Under the pieces are notes generated by a model that worked only from the letters and a program-made list of their open reading frames with translations, searched no databases and had not been told where the DNA came from. A stretch of 64,000 bases of DNA from Clarkia xantiana subsp. parviflora (taxonomy: Eukaryota > Streptophyta > Magnoliopsida > Myrtales > Onagraceae), in assembly GCA_036873135.1 (NCBI GenBank), contig JAPTYO010000001.1, positions 24,109,774-24,173,773 on the forward strand. Reading direction: 5' to 3'. The position numbers and the translations under genes are program-made. This document shows, in pieces, positions 53,830 through 64,000 of the stretch (the stretch's first letter is position 1; each line of letters opens with the position of its first letter).

Positions 53830-54543
53830 TGTTGGATCACGGTTGGAACTCCGGTACGTTCTTGACGGAAGTCCGAACTCCTTCGCTCCAAGTAATCCTG
53901 TAAGAAGGGGATAGACCAGGCGGTGACCCAGAATCCCTCTCCGATGTTTAAATGAGTATCTCGATGCATGCAAGCAAGTATCAGTATGTAAGTATGTGAA
54001 CGTATCAATCCTGAGGTAACTCCTTCCTTTATATAGGGGAGGGGTTACCTCAGTTACCTGTTGGGATAACTGCCACGTTCCGCTTATCTCGGCAAGTAAC
54101 CCACGTTCCGTCTTTTTCGGCCACTCCACACTATGTTGATAGTGGGCGTATTTCTCGGCCTCGTGCTCTGGTGGCAAGTCCCGACGGAAGTCGGGGACTC
54201 CAGAGTTATCTCCTTTGGTCACCGCTCGGGGCCCCTCGTCATCGGGACAGGGCCACTTTTCTCAGGGATTCAATATCGGGGCCTACTTAAAGGCATATCA
54301 TCGGGGCCTACTTAAAGGCATAATATCGGGGCCTACTTAAAGGCATATCATCGGGGCCTACTTAAAGGCATATCATCGGGGCCTACTTAAAGGCATAACA
54401 TCGGGAGCGTTCAGCTCATATATCGGGACCGACCTTGTCGGGACCCCTCGTATTGGTCTTCTAGGCCTCGTTTGGGGCCCAGTGGGCCTACTTCGCCGTT
54501 TAGTCGTCGTTAATGGGCCTAACGGCTATATCAAAAACCATCA
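53830..54543 (-). repeat. 3' LTR of the Tat-like element
   Basis: 714 bases, homologous to 63043-63780. It contains about five direct copies of a ~22-bp unit with CGGGGCCTACTTAAAGGCAT at 54285-54400, against one or two degenerate ones in the other LTR. Confidence 0.85.
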
Positions 54544-54760
54544 TTTGCCCCCAAGACATGAGGGACTTATAGTTCGTCCTGTCTTCCAGTTCCGGACCTC
54601 CCGATATCGGTATCAGAGGGTTTTGATTTTACGAAAAATCTTCTGAAGCAGATCTCCTTCTTCAAGATTCCCCGATATTCCGAGGATAACCACCGAATCC
54701 GAAAAGATAGTCACTCAACTATTAAATGCAGCAGGTGACGAAGCGACGGTTTGGGTACCC

Positions 54761-57700
54761 GTGCCTGTTTTTTCTGAAAAAGCACTTTCTAGCCGTTTTG
54801 TCTCTAGTGCTTCGACGATTCAGATTGAGGCGTTTAATCTTCAACGGTTCAGATTGCAACGTCTCTTTGGCTGTCCTCTCTCCTATAAAACCCCAAATCT
54901 TGGCACTATTCATTTCTCCTTTACCGTTTCATTCTCTGCGTTTTCAAAAGCTCGAGCTTTCCTTTCTTTCTCTGATCAATACTCCGGCGACCGGAATCTC
55001 CGACCCTCAAGATCATCCCGAACTTTTGCGGAAATCGACTATGCTTTTTCTTGCTCTGATTACTTTCCAGACGGTGAGTCCAGTTCTGGGGGGAGGAAGC
55101 CCTTCAAGTTCGATTATGCTTGCAATGAGATTTCCGACACTGCCTATGATGCAGCTCTCCGGGAGGGGTGCATTACTTCCACCTGGGAGCCTCGCTTCCC
55201 TTTTCCTTGGCCCCGCGTCCCGGGTGACCCTGTGGCCACTCGTCCCCGGGAAGGGGAGGTATTTGTCTCCACCGGGCAAATATCGGCAGGGATCCGATTC
55301 CCCTTCTGTGGGGACATAGTCGAGATGTGTACATATTACAAAACACATCCGAATACTTTCTCCCCCCACGCCATCTGCGTGTGGAATACTTTCCGTGTCC
55401 TTTGCTTCCGTAAAAAATGGCCCTATAGCCTCCGACTCTTCCGGACCTTCTATGGATTGAAGTGCAATGATGCCGAAGTCTGCGCCTTCTACCCGCGGAT
55501 GCCTAAGTGGAGCAAGGCGCAGCTCTCTCGGTACAGCTGGAATGGTGACACCTGAAAGGTCGCCACGGGTTGGGGGCTCATCACTGACTCGGGGCCCGAC
55601 AACAGTGGCTGGAAGAGGAGTTATTTCTTCATCCGAAATAGCTCCATCCCATGGCCCCGATGGGAGGTTGAGGCGGACCCTGCTCCCGCTTTCCACACCT
55701 ACTCCGAGGAGGATTTCCAGATTCTCCACTGCATCCAGCTTTATCGTTGGGGGGAATCTTTCGCTCCCCTCGACGCCAACTCCATCGGGGAGCGGGACCT
55801 GGTTCTGACCGGGATCCGACTCCTTGATATCGTGTCCGGGGGTCAACTCTTCGACGACCCTTCTAACCTCGTTCCTTGGGTAATATTCTAATTGTCCTTT
55901 CGTTTTCGTCTTTGCAGCTAAGAAGGTATCATTGCTGACCAATCTCGTGCTTAAGCAGGCGGAGACTGATGCTGTCCCACGCCCCGCGAGGAAGAGGAAG
56001 TCTTCAAAGAGGGCCGCGTCGGCACCTCCCACCTCGGAGCAAATCAAACGGGCCCGGGTGGAGAAGATGGAGCAGATCTTCAACACCAAGACTCCCGAGG
56101 AAGGTAAACAGCTCCGCTTAGAAATTCAATTGTACATGAGGCGTATTCCTAAGGAGTTAATCCCCTCCGATAAAAGAGCCAGGATCGAAGGGATCAAACG
56201 CATCCTGCAAGGAGAAACTCCCCGCATCCTCAAAGCGGGTTACTACAATTATTACGGGAAGGACCAGTACCTCTTCCGTCGCGTCATTTGGTGTAAGGAT
56301 CCTGATCAACTTCCTGACTTTATTTCTGAAGCTTCTCGTCCTCCAGCTGCAGGTCAATCGGGAGCTGGAGCTTCGGCGGAGGTGCCACCCTCCGATGCCC
56401 AGGTCGGAGAGCCCCTCGTTTCTCTTCCAGCCCCAGGAGGATCGGGGACTGAAGACGCTCCGACGGACGGTCAGTTTCGTCGGGTGCTTGACCTGGACGT
56501 CTCTCACTCTTCTGAGGAGGCGAGCGGGGGCCAGCCCCCGATTCGTCGTCGGGGGGCGAGACAGACCCCACCGGAGCCGACTCCCGAAGGGCCGCCTCCG
56601 CCTTCTCCAGCACAGCAGCTGTCGCCGGTCTTGAGCCTGACTCCCGAGGGGACGACGGGTTCTCATGGTGGCTCGGGGGCCCGCACCCTCGACACTCAGA
56701 CCTTCGTTCCTCCTCTCCCCTTAGACGGGAGCTTCTACCAGGTTTATGCCCCTGACCAAGCGGCGGCTCCCTGGACTCCGATCGAGTCATTGCGGGGGGT
56801 CCCGCTGCGTCGGGATGATGTATCAACGGAACTGGGTCTGCACCTGCTGGCAGGCTCAGTTCCACCATCTATGAAGCTTCCGCTCTCCCTGGCTCGAGAG
56901 GACATCCACGCGGACATTCGCTCCATGGCCGTTCGTCGCTGGAGGTAAGGTTTCCTGCTTTTACTTAGTGCATATAAGGTAGAATATTTTCGTGTACTGA
57001 CCTCTTCCCTTCTTCTTCACAAGAAATAGCGGACCAACACCGCTGTTTCAGGTATGTCCTGGCCTTGGAGGAGGCCCTGGAGCAGGAGCGTGCCAAGGCG
57101 GCCCCCGAGGTCTTGGCCAAGCTCAAGGAGGATCTGTCTGCCTCCGAGTCGTCAAAGGGGAAGTTGGTTAATGAGCAGGCCCTCCTTAACCAGAAGAATC
57201 GGGACCTCCTGAGGCAGATCCACGATTTTAAGAGGCTGTTGAAGCAGGAGCGGCAGAGGCTCCAGGAAGAGCAGCAGGGGCGCGCGGAGGATCGGGAAAG
57301 GCTTGTCCTTGAGAAGAAGGCCATCGAGGACGCCAAGGCGGGGCTGGAAGCCGAGAAGAAGGCCCTCGAGGATGCCAAGGCGGGGCTGGAGGCTGAGAAA
57401 GTCCTTCTCGCCAATCGGTCCCGACAGATGGAGCGGAAACTCGCTGAGTTTCCCACCAAGCTGACCGAGGCTGAGGCCAAGGGACGAGAAGATTATCGGG
57501 GCTCCGAGGCTTTCTAACTGGATGCAGTGAAGTTCTGTACGGCGGAGGTGGAGACCACCCTGCTTAACGCTGTCGAGGAGCTCCATCTGGAGTATGGTGG
57601 TGCCATCGATTTCACCAAGTCTCAGACCATCGCCCCCTTCGCGGAGAGGTACTTCAACCTTTCTGAGGAGAGTGACGGGGCCAACACCTCCGAGGGGGCT

Positions 57701-57904
57701 GCGGGTACTGATGGCACGGTGGAACCTCCAAGTGCAGAACTCCCGACAACTGAGCCCCCAATGATCGACCCTTCACCGGCTGACTTCCCAGAGTCCGATC
57801 CTCCTGCGGCCAATCTTCCAGAGTCCAATCCCCCGATCACGGAGCCTTCTGCCACAGACCTCGTGGACCCTGCTCCCCTCGACGCTGCCAAGGATCAAGC
57901 TTGA
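54761..57904 (+). pseudogene. Extra ORF (aORF) antisense to pol, multi-exon, decayed
   Basis: Plus-strand frames 54761-55889 (with a stop at 55553-55555), 55919-56944 and about 57028-57904 (with a stop at 57515-57517). The junctions near 55890-55918 and 56945-57027 look like short introns. Exon 1 has FDYACNEISDTAYDAALREG, IRFPFCGDIVEMC and VWNTFRVLCFRKKWPYSLRL, aligning with the antisense ORF of the inner Gypsy (LQFPYCSDLVDLC, VWTCFRVLL). After the stop, GWKRSYFFIRN matches DHWRHHYFFVHD. The second exon is Pro-rich and basic (RPARKRKSSKR); the third is a long coiled coil with LEAEKKALEDAKAGLEAEK repeats and an acidic Pro-rich tail. Antisense extra ORFs are a recorded trait of Tat/Retand elements. 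Here it is broken by two stops; function unknown. Confidence 0.7.
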
Positions 57905-58647
57905 TTGCTTTATTTTCAAATCCTTGTAATTTACTTCTTTGTCGTGAACCTCCCAGATCTTTATAATATCAATCTTTTTTGGTTCTGATCATCACTGCAC
58001 CACTTAAGGTGAATTAACTACGCCACTTAAGGCAATTCGATCTTATCACTTAGAGTAATTTTGACGCGTCACTTAAGATATTTTACCCACACCACTTAAG
58101 GCGATTTAATCGTGCCCCTTAAGGCAACTTATCCACACCACTTAAGACGATTTAATCGTGCCATTTAAGGCGGAACCACACCACTTAAGGTGATTTAATC
58201 GTGCCCCTTAAGGCAACTTATCCACACCACTTAAGGCGATTTAATCGTGCCACTTAAGGCGAAACCACGCCACTTAAGGCGATTTAATCGTACCACTTAA
58301 GGCGAAACCACGCCACTTAAGGCGATTTAATCATGCCATTTAAGGCGAAATCACGCCACTTAAGGCGAAACCACGCCACTTAAGGCGATTTGACTACACC
58401 ACTTAAGGCGATTTAAGCATGCTTAGAATGATAAGTCTTAGCATAGTCTGGTCGGAAGCAACCTCTTTATTCATTGATGGCTCAACACGATAAACAACTT
58501 GCACCACTGAAGGCGACTTAATGAACAACTTGCACCACTGAAGGCGACTTAATAAACAACTTGCACCATTGAAGGCGACTTAATAAATAACTTGCACCAC
58601 TGAAGGCGACTTAATAAATAACTTGCACCACTGAAGGCGACTTAATA
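57905..58647. repeat. Two tandem arrays between aORF and integrase
   Basis: 57990-58430 holds about 17 drifting units around CCACTTAAGGCGATTTAATC. 58490-58645 has five units of ~31 bp with TTGCACCACTGAAGGCGACT. Both share the ACTTAAGGCGA / CTGAAGGCGAC core, so one may have grown from the other. Confidence 0.85.
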
Positions 58648-59802
58648 TCAAACATGACATTTCTTCAAGTGTTCGCCACTAAAAGAATGCTTCAACACAT
58701 TGCCATCGAGGTCTTCCAACTTGTACGCATTCCGAGCTGGCATCCCCACGACCTTATAAGGCCCTTCCCATTTTGGTGACATCTTGTTGATCCGATCCAA
58801 AAGGGTAAATTCGTTCCGACGTCGGACCAGTTCCCCGACAAAGAACTGTTGAGACTTGACTCGTCGATTATAATATCGGGCTGTTGCCAAGCTCATCCGG
58901 GCCTGGGCCTCCTCGGCACTCCGCCTCTTTTCTTCGACCAAGTCCAAGTCCAGACGCCTCATTTCATCATTCGAGAGAGGTTCGTAATACCTCGTCCGAT
59001 GGGATGCCACAGCTATTTCGACGGGAGCCACTGCTTTCGAGCCATAAACAAGGCCAAACGGAGTCTCCCCAGTCGATCGTTTGGGTGTCGTTCTAACAGC
59101 CCAAAGCACATTTTTCAGTTCATCCAGCCATTTGCCCTTCAATGTATGGACCCTCTTCTTCAGGCCATCCATCACGATCTTGTTGGCTGATTCCACCTGT
59201 CCATTGGTTTGAGCATGACGGACAGATGCTGTCCGATTCTCAATTTTCATTTCCTCCAAGTACTCCTTCCACTGGGCCCCGTTAAACGGAGGGCCATTAT
59301 CACTGATCACCACCTTGGGGATCCCGTATCGGGATATGATATGGGTCTGGAGGAATTTGAGGATATGGTTCCCCGTTGTCTTGGCCAATGCCTTGGCTTC
59401 TATCCATTTTGAAAAATAATCAATAGCCACAATTAAATATCGGCACTGACCTTTTGCAACTGGAAGGGGTCCCACCAAGTCGATTCTTCATTGCGCGAAG
59501 GGCCAAGCACTCTTGATGGACGTCAGATCGGCAGCTGGGGCCACGATATTCGAGGCGTACTTCTGGCAGGCGTCACAGGATCGGACTAGCATCGTTGCCT
59601 CCTTGTTCATCGAGGGCCAGTAATAGCCCAGGTTCAGCACTTTCCTCACGATGGATCGGGCCCCTTTATGACAAGCCAAATATCCTTCGTGCACTTCCCT
59701 AAGGATCCGAGCTGTGTCGGGCTCGGCCACGCATTTCAGATAAGGAGTTAAATACCCCTTTTTGTACAGCTGATTGTCCACCATCACATAATTGGGCGCG
59801 AT
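58648..59802 (-). pseudogene. Gypsy integrase (zinc-binding and DDE core), one stop
   Basis: The N-terminal HHCC zinc site is HEGYLACHKG with SCDACQK. The catalytic core shows D in AIDYFSKW, D in ISDNGPPF and E in GQVESAN, with exactly 35 residues between the last two (DD35E). The C-terminal part (LVRRRNEF, WEGPYKVVGM, AYKLEDLDG) reaches a normal end, HLKKCHV. An in-frame stop at 59488-59490 separates the zinc domain from the core. A frameshift near 59803-59815 separates both from RNase H. It would catalyse insertion of element cDNA; this copy is inactive as read. Confidence 0.85.
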
Positions 59803-60557
59803 TCAGCGTATTTTGCCAGCTTCTACTTCATCATCGGGGACTGCCCCCGTAGTCATATACACGGCTATCGGGGTCATCCAAGTGGGCTCCTCCGATCCGA
59901 TCTCGATGGCACATACTTCTGACTGATCGGTGGTTGAAAGGATCACCTTCTCCAAGAAATGCACCTTCCGACTTTCATCGAGGGGTGCCCCCAAGGAGAA
60001 CTTGCTTAAGGCATCTGCTTCCACATTATCCTCCCTCTGGATCGCCTCAATATCGAAGCTCTTGAAACTCTCCTTCAGGGTTTGCACCTCTCGAAGGTAT
60101 TTCTTCATCATCGGGCTCTTTGCTTCGTATCGCCCCTGGACTTGGTTCACGATTAGGCTAGCGTCGCACTTCACCTTTAAGTGACCAACTCCCGTTCCTT
60201 TAGCAATCTTGAGGCCAGTGATGAGAGCCTCCTATTCAGCTTCATTGTTGGTGGCCCTAAATGTCAAGGCCAAGGCATATCGGAGGGGCTCGCCTCCGTC
60301 TGGTGGTATCAGTACGAAACCTGCTCCCGATCCTTCTGAATTTGAGGAGCCATCGGTATACATCACCCAAGTATTTTCGGCGTCGGGCTGTTCTGGCTGC
60401 TCTGTTATCGGGACTTCCACAGTTGCCCCCTCTACAGGGCCCGCTTCTTCTAGATCGGGGGCTGTAGACTCTGCTATGAAATCCAACGCCTGGCCCTTAA
60501 TAGCCGTTCTCGGAGCAAAGTGAATGCGGAACTCACTAAGCTCGAATGCCCATTTCA
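59803..60557 (-). pseudogene. Gypsy RNase H domain, one stop
   Basis: The Tat-type RNase H reads VMYTDGSSN, TNNEAE, KVKCDASLIVNQVQG and DNVEADALSKF in order. A stop at 60232-60234 interrupts it right after TNNEAE, at the second catalytic acid. A shift near 60558 detaches it from RT. The role in the family is removal of RNA from the RNA:DNA hybrid during reverse transcription. Confidence 0.8.
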
Positions 60558-61610
60558 CTAACCCCCCAATGCATCAGGTTGATTCAAAAGATGTTTCAAG
60601 GGCTGATTCGTCAAAACGGTAATCTCATGCGCGTGGAAGTAAGGCCTCAGCTTCCGAGCAGTAACAATCAACGCATAGAGGTACTTCTCAACGGCGGGAT
60701 AATTCATTTCAGATTTGGCGAGTGCCTTGCTTACATAATAGACGGGGACTTGGCTACCCTCTACAATTTTCACTAAGACAGAGCTAACAGAAAATTCAGA
60801 AACAGCCAAATACAGATAGAGTGGCTCGCCTGGGATGGGCTTCGCCAATGGCGGGAGGGTGCGGAGGTGCTGCTTGAGTGTCTGGAACGCCTCTTCACAC
60901 TTGGCAGTCCACTCAAACTTCTTATTGGCCCTCAATACTTCAAAAAATGGCATGGATCGGTCGCTTACCTTGGACAGGAAGCGATTCATCGCGGCCAATC
61001 GGCCATTCAGCACCTGCACCTCCCGATGGTTAATCGGGGACTTCATCTCCTCGATCGCGTTCAGCTTCTCAGGGTTCACCTCGATTCCCCTCTGGCTCAC
61101 CATAAAGCCCAGGAACTTCCCTGAGTGTACTCCGAAGGCACACTTGGTCGGGTTCAAGCGAACTTGATGAAGCCTCATCCGCTCGAATGCTGTGGCCAAG
61201 TTGTGAACATGATCCTCGGCCTGTCGGGACTTCACCAGCATGTCGTCCACATAGGCCTCCATTGTTTTCCCCAACATATCCCCGAACAGCTTATTCACCA
61301 TCCTCTGGTAAGTTGCACCTGCATTGATCAGTCCAAAGGGCATAACATCATAATGATAGATGTCACTATCAGCATAGAAGGCAGTATGGGGGGCATCCTC
61401 CTTGGACATCTTGATCTGATTGTAGCCAGAGTAAGCATCCATAAAGCTCAACAGCTCATGTCCCGATGTGGCATCTACCAGCTGGTCGATCTTCGTGAGC
61501 GGATAGCAATCCTTCGGGCATGCTTTGTTCAGGTCGCGGAAATCAACGCACATCCGCCATTTGCCATTGCTCTTCTTCACCAGGACTGGGTTGGCGACCC
61601 AGGTCTGGAA
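60558..61610 (-). pseudogene. Gypsy reverse transcriptase domain
   Basis: A 340-codon open frame contains RMCVDFRDLNKACPKD, SFMDAYSGYNQI, YDVMPFGLINAGATYQ and the catalytic AYVDDMLVKS. It continues with FLGFMVSQRGIEVNPEK and the connection region (VYYVSKAL). The YVDD box is intact. A TGA at 61611-61613 cuts it from the protease side, and the frame ends at a G-run near 60558. The sequence style is Ty3/gypsy, Tat branch. Confidence 0.85.
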
Positions 61611-62693
61611 TCAAAGCTCCTTAATGAATCCAGCATCGAGCAACCTGCCCACCTCTTGCTGGATCGCAATCTTCTTGTCGGCACCCATCGGGCGCCTTCT
61701 CTTTGTAATCGGCTTGATCGCGGGATCAATCTTCAGCTCGTGATTAATTACATCGGGGCTGATTCTTGGCATGTCACTCGGGGACCAGGCGAACAGTTCC
61801 TTGAACTCCTTCAACAGATCAATCAATTCTCGGGCCGTCTCCTCAGTCAGAGCGGACCCAATTTTTACCCTCCTCTGAGGTCCATCAATCTCGACCTCCT
61901 TCAAATCTTCCATCGGGGCGGGACGCCCAAACTCCTCTCGAGGATCAGCGTCAGTCTGGAAAACCGTCATAGCCTCCAGATTCCTCCTTCGGGTGGCATT
62001 GACATAGCACCTCCTGGAAGCTATCTGATCGCCCTGGACCTCCCCGATTCCGTGGTCAGTCGGGAACTTCAGTTTCTGATGAACAGTTGAGGCAATTGCC
62101 CCCAGCGGGTTGATGGTAGTCCTCCTGATGGCATTGTAGGTCCCCGCAGACTCGACCACCACGAACTCTACGTTCCTCTTCTCCGACTTCCAACCACTCC
62201 CGAACTCGATCGGTAAGGTAATCACCCCGACCGGGTAAGAGGTAGAGCAAGAAAATCTGACCATCGGGAAGTCCGCAGGCTTCAAGTCCTTCTTGGTTTT
62301 CCCCATGGCCTGCAGTGCGTCCATGAACAAAATATCGGAGGAGCTCCCTCCATCGATCAGGATCCGCTTCATCTCGTACCCATCCACGTTCAGGGTCACG
62401 ACCAAGGCATCATCGTGCGGGGTCTCCACACTTATCAGGTCCTCCGCTGAGAAGGGAATCACCATTTCTTCTTTCGGAGTCCAATTTCGGGCCCTCTTGC
62501 CCAGCACCACAGCAATGGGAATCCGAGAAGCATAGACCTCCCGAGCTGCCGTAGTATCTCCTCCTGCAGCAAGTCCTCCGTGAATCACATTAATAGTTCC
62601 CCGCTTCTCCTTGCGGGCATTGGAAGACTCGGGCTTATCCTTCTTCGGGGATCGACCACGGGATCGGGAACGGGATCGCGATCGGGTTGTATG
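61611..62693 (-). pseudogene. Gypsy protease and truncated gag end
   Basis: Starts in an Arg/Ser-rich gag tail (TRSRSRSRSRGRSPKKDK) directly at the break near 62693. It continues through INVIHGGLAAGG, the retropepsin site ILIDGGSSSDILF and RTTINPLGAIASTVHQKLKF. A spacer to RT follows (LFAWSPSDMPRI, PITKRRRPMG). The INVIHGG and DGGSS context closely matches 17370-17640 of the inner Gypsy, again linking the families. The capsid and knuckle part of gag is absent. Confidence 0.8.
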
Positions 62694-63042
62694 GATCAAG
62701 GGTTTGCTTTGAGAATTGAAGATTCCTGTTTGTTTTCCAGCAACACTTCATTGCGACGATGAAGCAGCTATCAATATAGCAGGAAACCTGATGTATCATG
62801 AGATGACAAAGCACACCCGATGTATCATGAGATGACAAAGCACATTGAAATCGATTGCCATTTTTTTTCGAGCATTGATGCAAGATGGAGTCCTCATACC
62901 TACACATATTCCTTCAAAGAAGCAGTTTGCTGACATATTAACTAAAGTAGTACCTAAGGAGCTACATTATGAGCTTCTTCAAGAGTTTGAGGTTGCAGGT
63001 TTATTCAAGCCAAAGAAGAAGGCTGATCTGCAAATAGAGGAA
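62694..63042 (+). pseudogene. Copia RNase H C-terminal fragment
   Basis: Plus-strand text reads CDDEAAINIAGN, then MTKHIEIDCHFF (with a shift in a T run), LMQDGVLIPTHIPSKKQFAD and ILTKVVPKELHYELLQEFEV. This is the end of a Ty1/copia pol. A direct repeat of ~27 bp around CGATGTATCATGAGATGACA sits at 62791-62841. The fragment lies between the broken gag of the minus-strand Gypsy and the next LTR, so it replaces the expected primer site and 5' LTR. Confidence 0.75.
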
Positions 63043-63780
63043 TGTTGGATCACGAGCGAAGCTCCGTGACATTCTTGACGGAAAGCTTGAACTCCTGGGC
63101 TCCGCGTAATCCTGCAAAAGGGGATGACCTGGGTGGTGACCCAGAATCCCTCTCCGATGCCTAAATGAGTATGTGATCAATGGGGTGGTAAGCAGTAATC
63201 TAAGTTCGTCTTAGAGAATGTGTTTTCTGAGGTAACTTCCTCCTTTATATAGGAGGGGAAGTTACTCAGTTACCTGAGACTGCGCCTGGCAGTTTTACCC
63301 ACGATTCCGTATATCTCGTTCGGGATTCCGTATATCTCGCCCCACGCTCCGCGTATCTCGCCCATACTCCGCGTATCTCGGGCACGCCCTGCGTATCTCG
63401 AGGGAGGTTATCCATATCTCAACCGTCTCCCCACTACTCTATCTAGTAAGCGGGTTTCTCGGTTTTATCCTCTGATCACAAGTCCCAATTCATATCGGGA
63501 ACTCCAGAGTTATCTCATTCTTGGTCACCACCCAGGACCCTTTGTCTCACGAGACAGGTCCAGCCTCCGCGGGGCTTTATTATCGGGGCCTTTACTAAGG
63601 CATATCAAGGCCTACTCAGAGGCTTATTGTCGGGAGCATTCAGCTCATATATCGGGACCGCTAAAGTCGGGACCCTTCATACTGGGCTTCTGGGCCTCCC
63701 AGGCCTTTCACGAGGCCCACTGGACCTACTCGCCGTCCATTGGCTGTTAACGGGGCTAACGATTACATCGGAACCCATCA
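63043..63780 (-). repeat. 3' LTR of another element of the same Gypsy family
   Basis: 738 bases homologous to 53830-54543, starting TGTTGGATCAC and ending AACCCATCA. It is followed directly by TTTGCCCCCAAGACATGG (complement of the polypurine tract), so the interior of its element lies to the right. It is therefore a 3' LTR, not the 5' LTR of the element on its left. Confidence 0.75.
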
Positions 63781-64000
63781 TTTGCCCCCAAGACATGGGG
63801 GACTTGTATTCCGTCGTGTCTTCCGGTTCTAGACCTCCAGACCCCATCGTTGGAGGCTTTTATCTCCATACCTCCCGATATTGCCATCAGAGGTTTTTGT
63901 CTTCAGACCTCCCGATATCACCATCGGAGGCCTTTGCCTTGTGCACAATTCTCGAATGACAGAGCTTCTCACTCATGACTGCCTTGGGCCCATTGGACTC
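63781..64000 (-). mobile_element. Start of the next Gypsy element interior (runs off the window)
   Basis: Begins with the polypurine tract complement and CTCCCGATAT(T/C)(G/A)CCATC(A/G)GAGG-type short repeats, as does 54544-54620 next to the other LTR. Cut by the window end. Confidence 0.55.

Larger units (their letters stand above)
53830..62693 (-). mobile_element. Tat-like Gypsy retrotransposon, 5' end missing
   Basis: Oriented to the minus strand. The 3' LTR is 53830-54543 (TGTTGGATC ... ACCATCA on the plus strand). The polypurine tract is the complement of TTTGCCCCCAAGAC (from 54544), giving GGGGGCAAA directly before TGATGG. That LTR start and tract match the 7.6-26.9 kb family in style. 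Order along the minus strand: PR, RT, RNase H, INT, then the extra ORF on the opposite strand, then the LTR. Gag, primer site and 5' LTR are absent; the element stops at ~62693 against a Copia fragment. Frames are broken by stops and shifts. Confidence 0.85.

Noticed and set aside
61125..62090. Plus-strand 321-codon ORF opposite RT/PR
   Set aside because: Antisense shadow of pol in GC-richer coding DNA; unlike the real aORF, no homologous counterpart was found.
63043..63780. Reading this LTR as the 5' LTR of the 53.8-kb element
   Set aside because: The polypurine-tract side is on its right and a Copia fragment, not a primer site, is on its left.

Overview
This is eudicot nuclear DNA. It holds split genes with canonical GT-AG introns, a TIR-NBS-LRR (TNL) resistance gene (a class absent from grasses), long AT-rich stretches, and dense plant-type transposons: Gypsy/Tat-like and Copia LTR elements, Mutator-like and hAT elements, Tourist-like MITEs and Helitron ends. 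I cannot fix the species from the sequence alone.

Layout. 0.6-2.9 kb: a four-exon gene for a mitochondrial GCD1-like protein. 3.6-4.1 kb: a two-exon secreted X8-domain protein. 4.6-29.5 kb: one dead TNL gene on the minus strand, split by a nest of insertions. A small Copia-type element without pol (6981-29178) sits in its TIR exon. A 19.3-kb Gypsy element (7621-26900, TSD GGATT) sits in that. A second Gypsy of the same family (14717-25991, TSD ACTAC) sits in the first. A Mutator-like element (28256-29137, 9-bp TSD) sits in the Copia 5' LTR. 29.5-31.4 kb: a long inverted-repeat element carrying a hAT MITE. 31.8-32.5 kb: a Copia LTR with its primer-binding site, followed by a fragment related to the 45.4-kb gene. 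32.5-43.4 kb: gene-free AT-rich DNA with MITEs, a Copia integrase remnant and Helitron ends. 43.5-45.3 kb: a Tourist-like element split by a hAT element that carries two pieces of a STRAP-like WD40 gene. 45.4-45.9 kb: a one-exon gene for an unknown small membrane protein. 46.2-51.3 kb: an open TNL gene of 1,603 codons with a greatly expanded LRR region. 51.6-53.2 kb: a second Mutator-like element and a 458-bp palindrome. 53.8-62.7 kb: a minus-strand Tat-like Gypsy with decayed PR, RT, RNase H and INT and an opposite-strand extra ORF. 62.7-64 kb: a Copia fragment, then the 3' LTR of a further element that runs off the window.

How it fits together. The four host genes (GCD1-like, X8, small membrane protein, TNL) are separate transcription units with no sign of a shared pathway; the rest is transposon and resistance-gene turnover. 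The most unusual material is the pair of related Gypsy elements. They lack pol, but carry gag zinc-knuckle modules, in one case a protease followed by a second gag-like domain in one frame, an extra reading frame on the opposite strand, and tandem arrays that have expanded differently in each copy.
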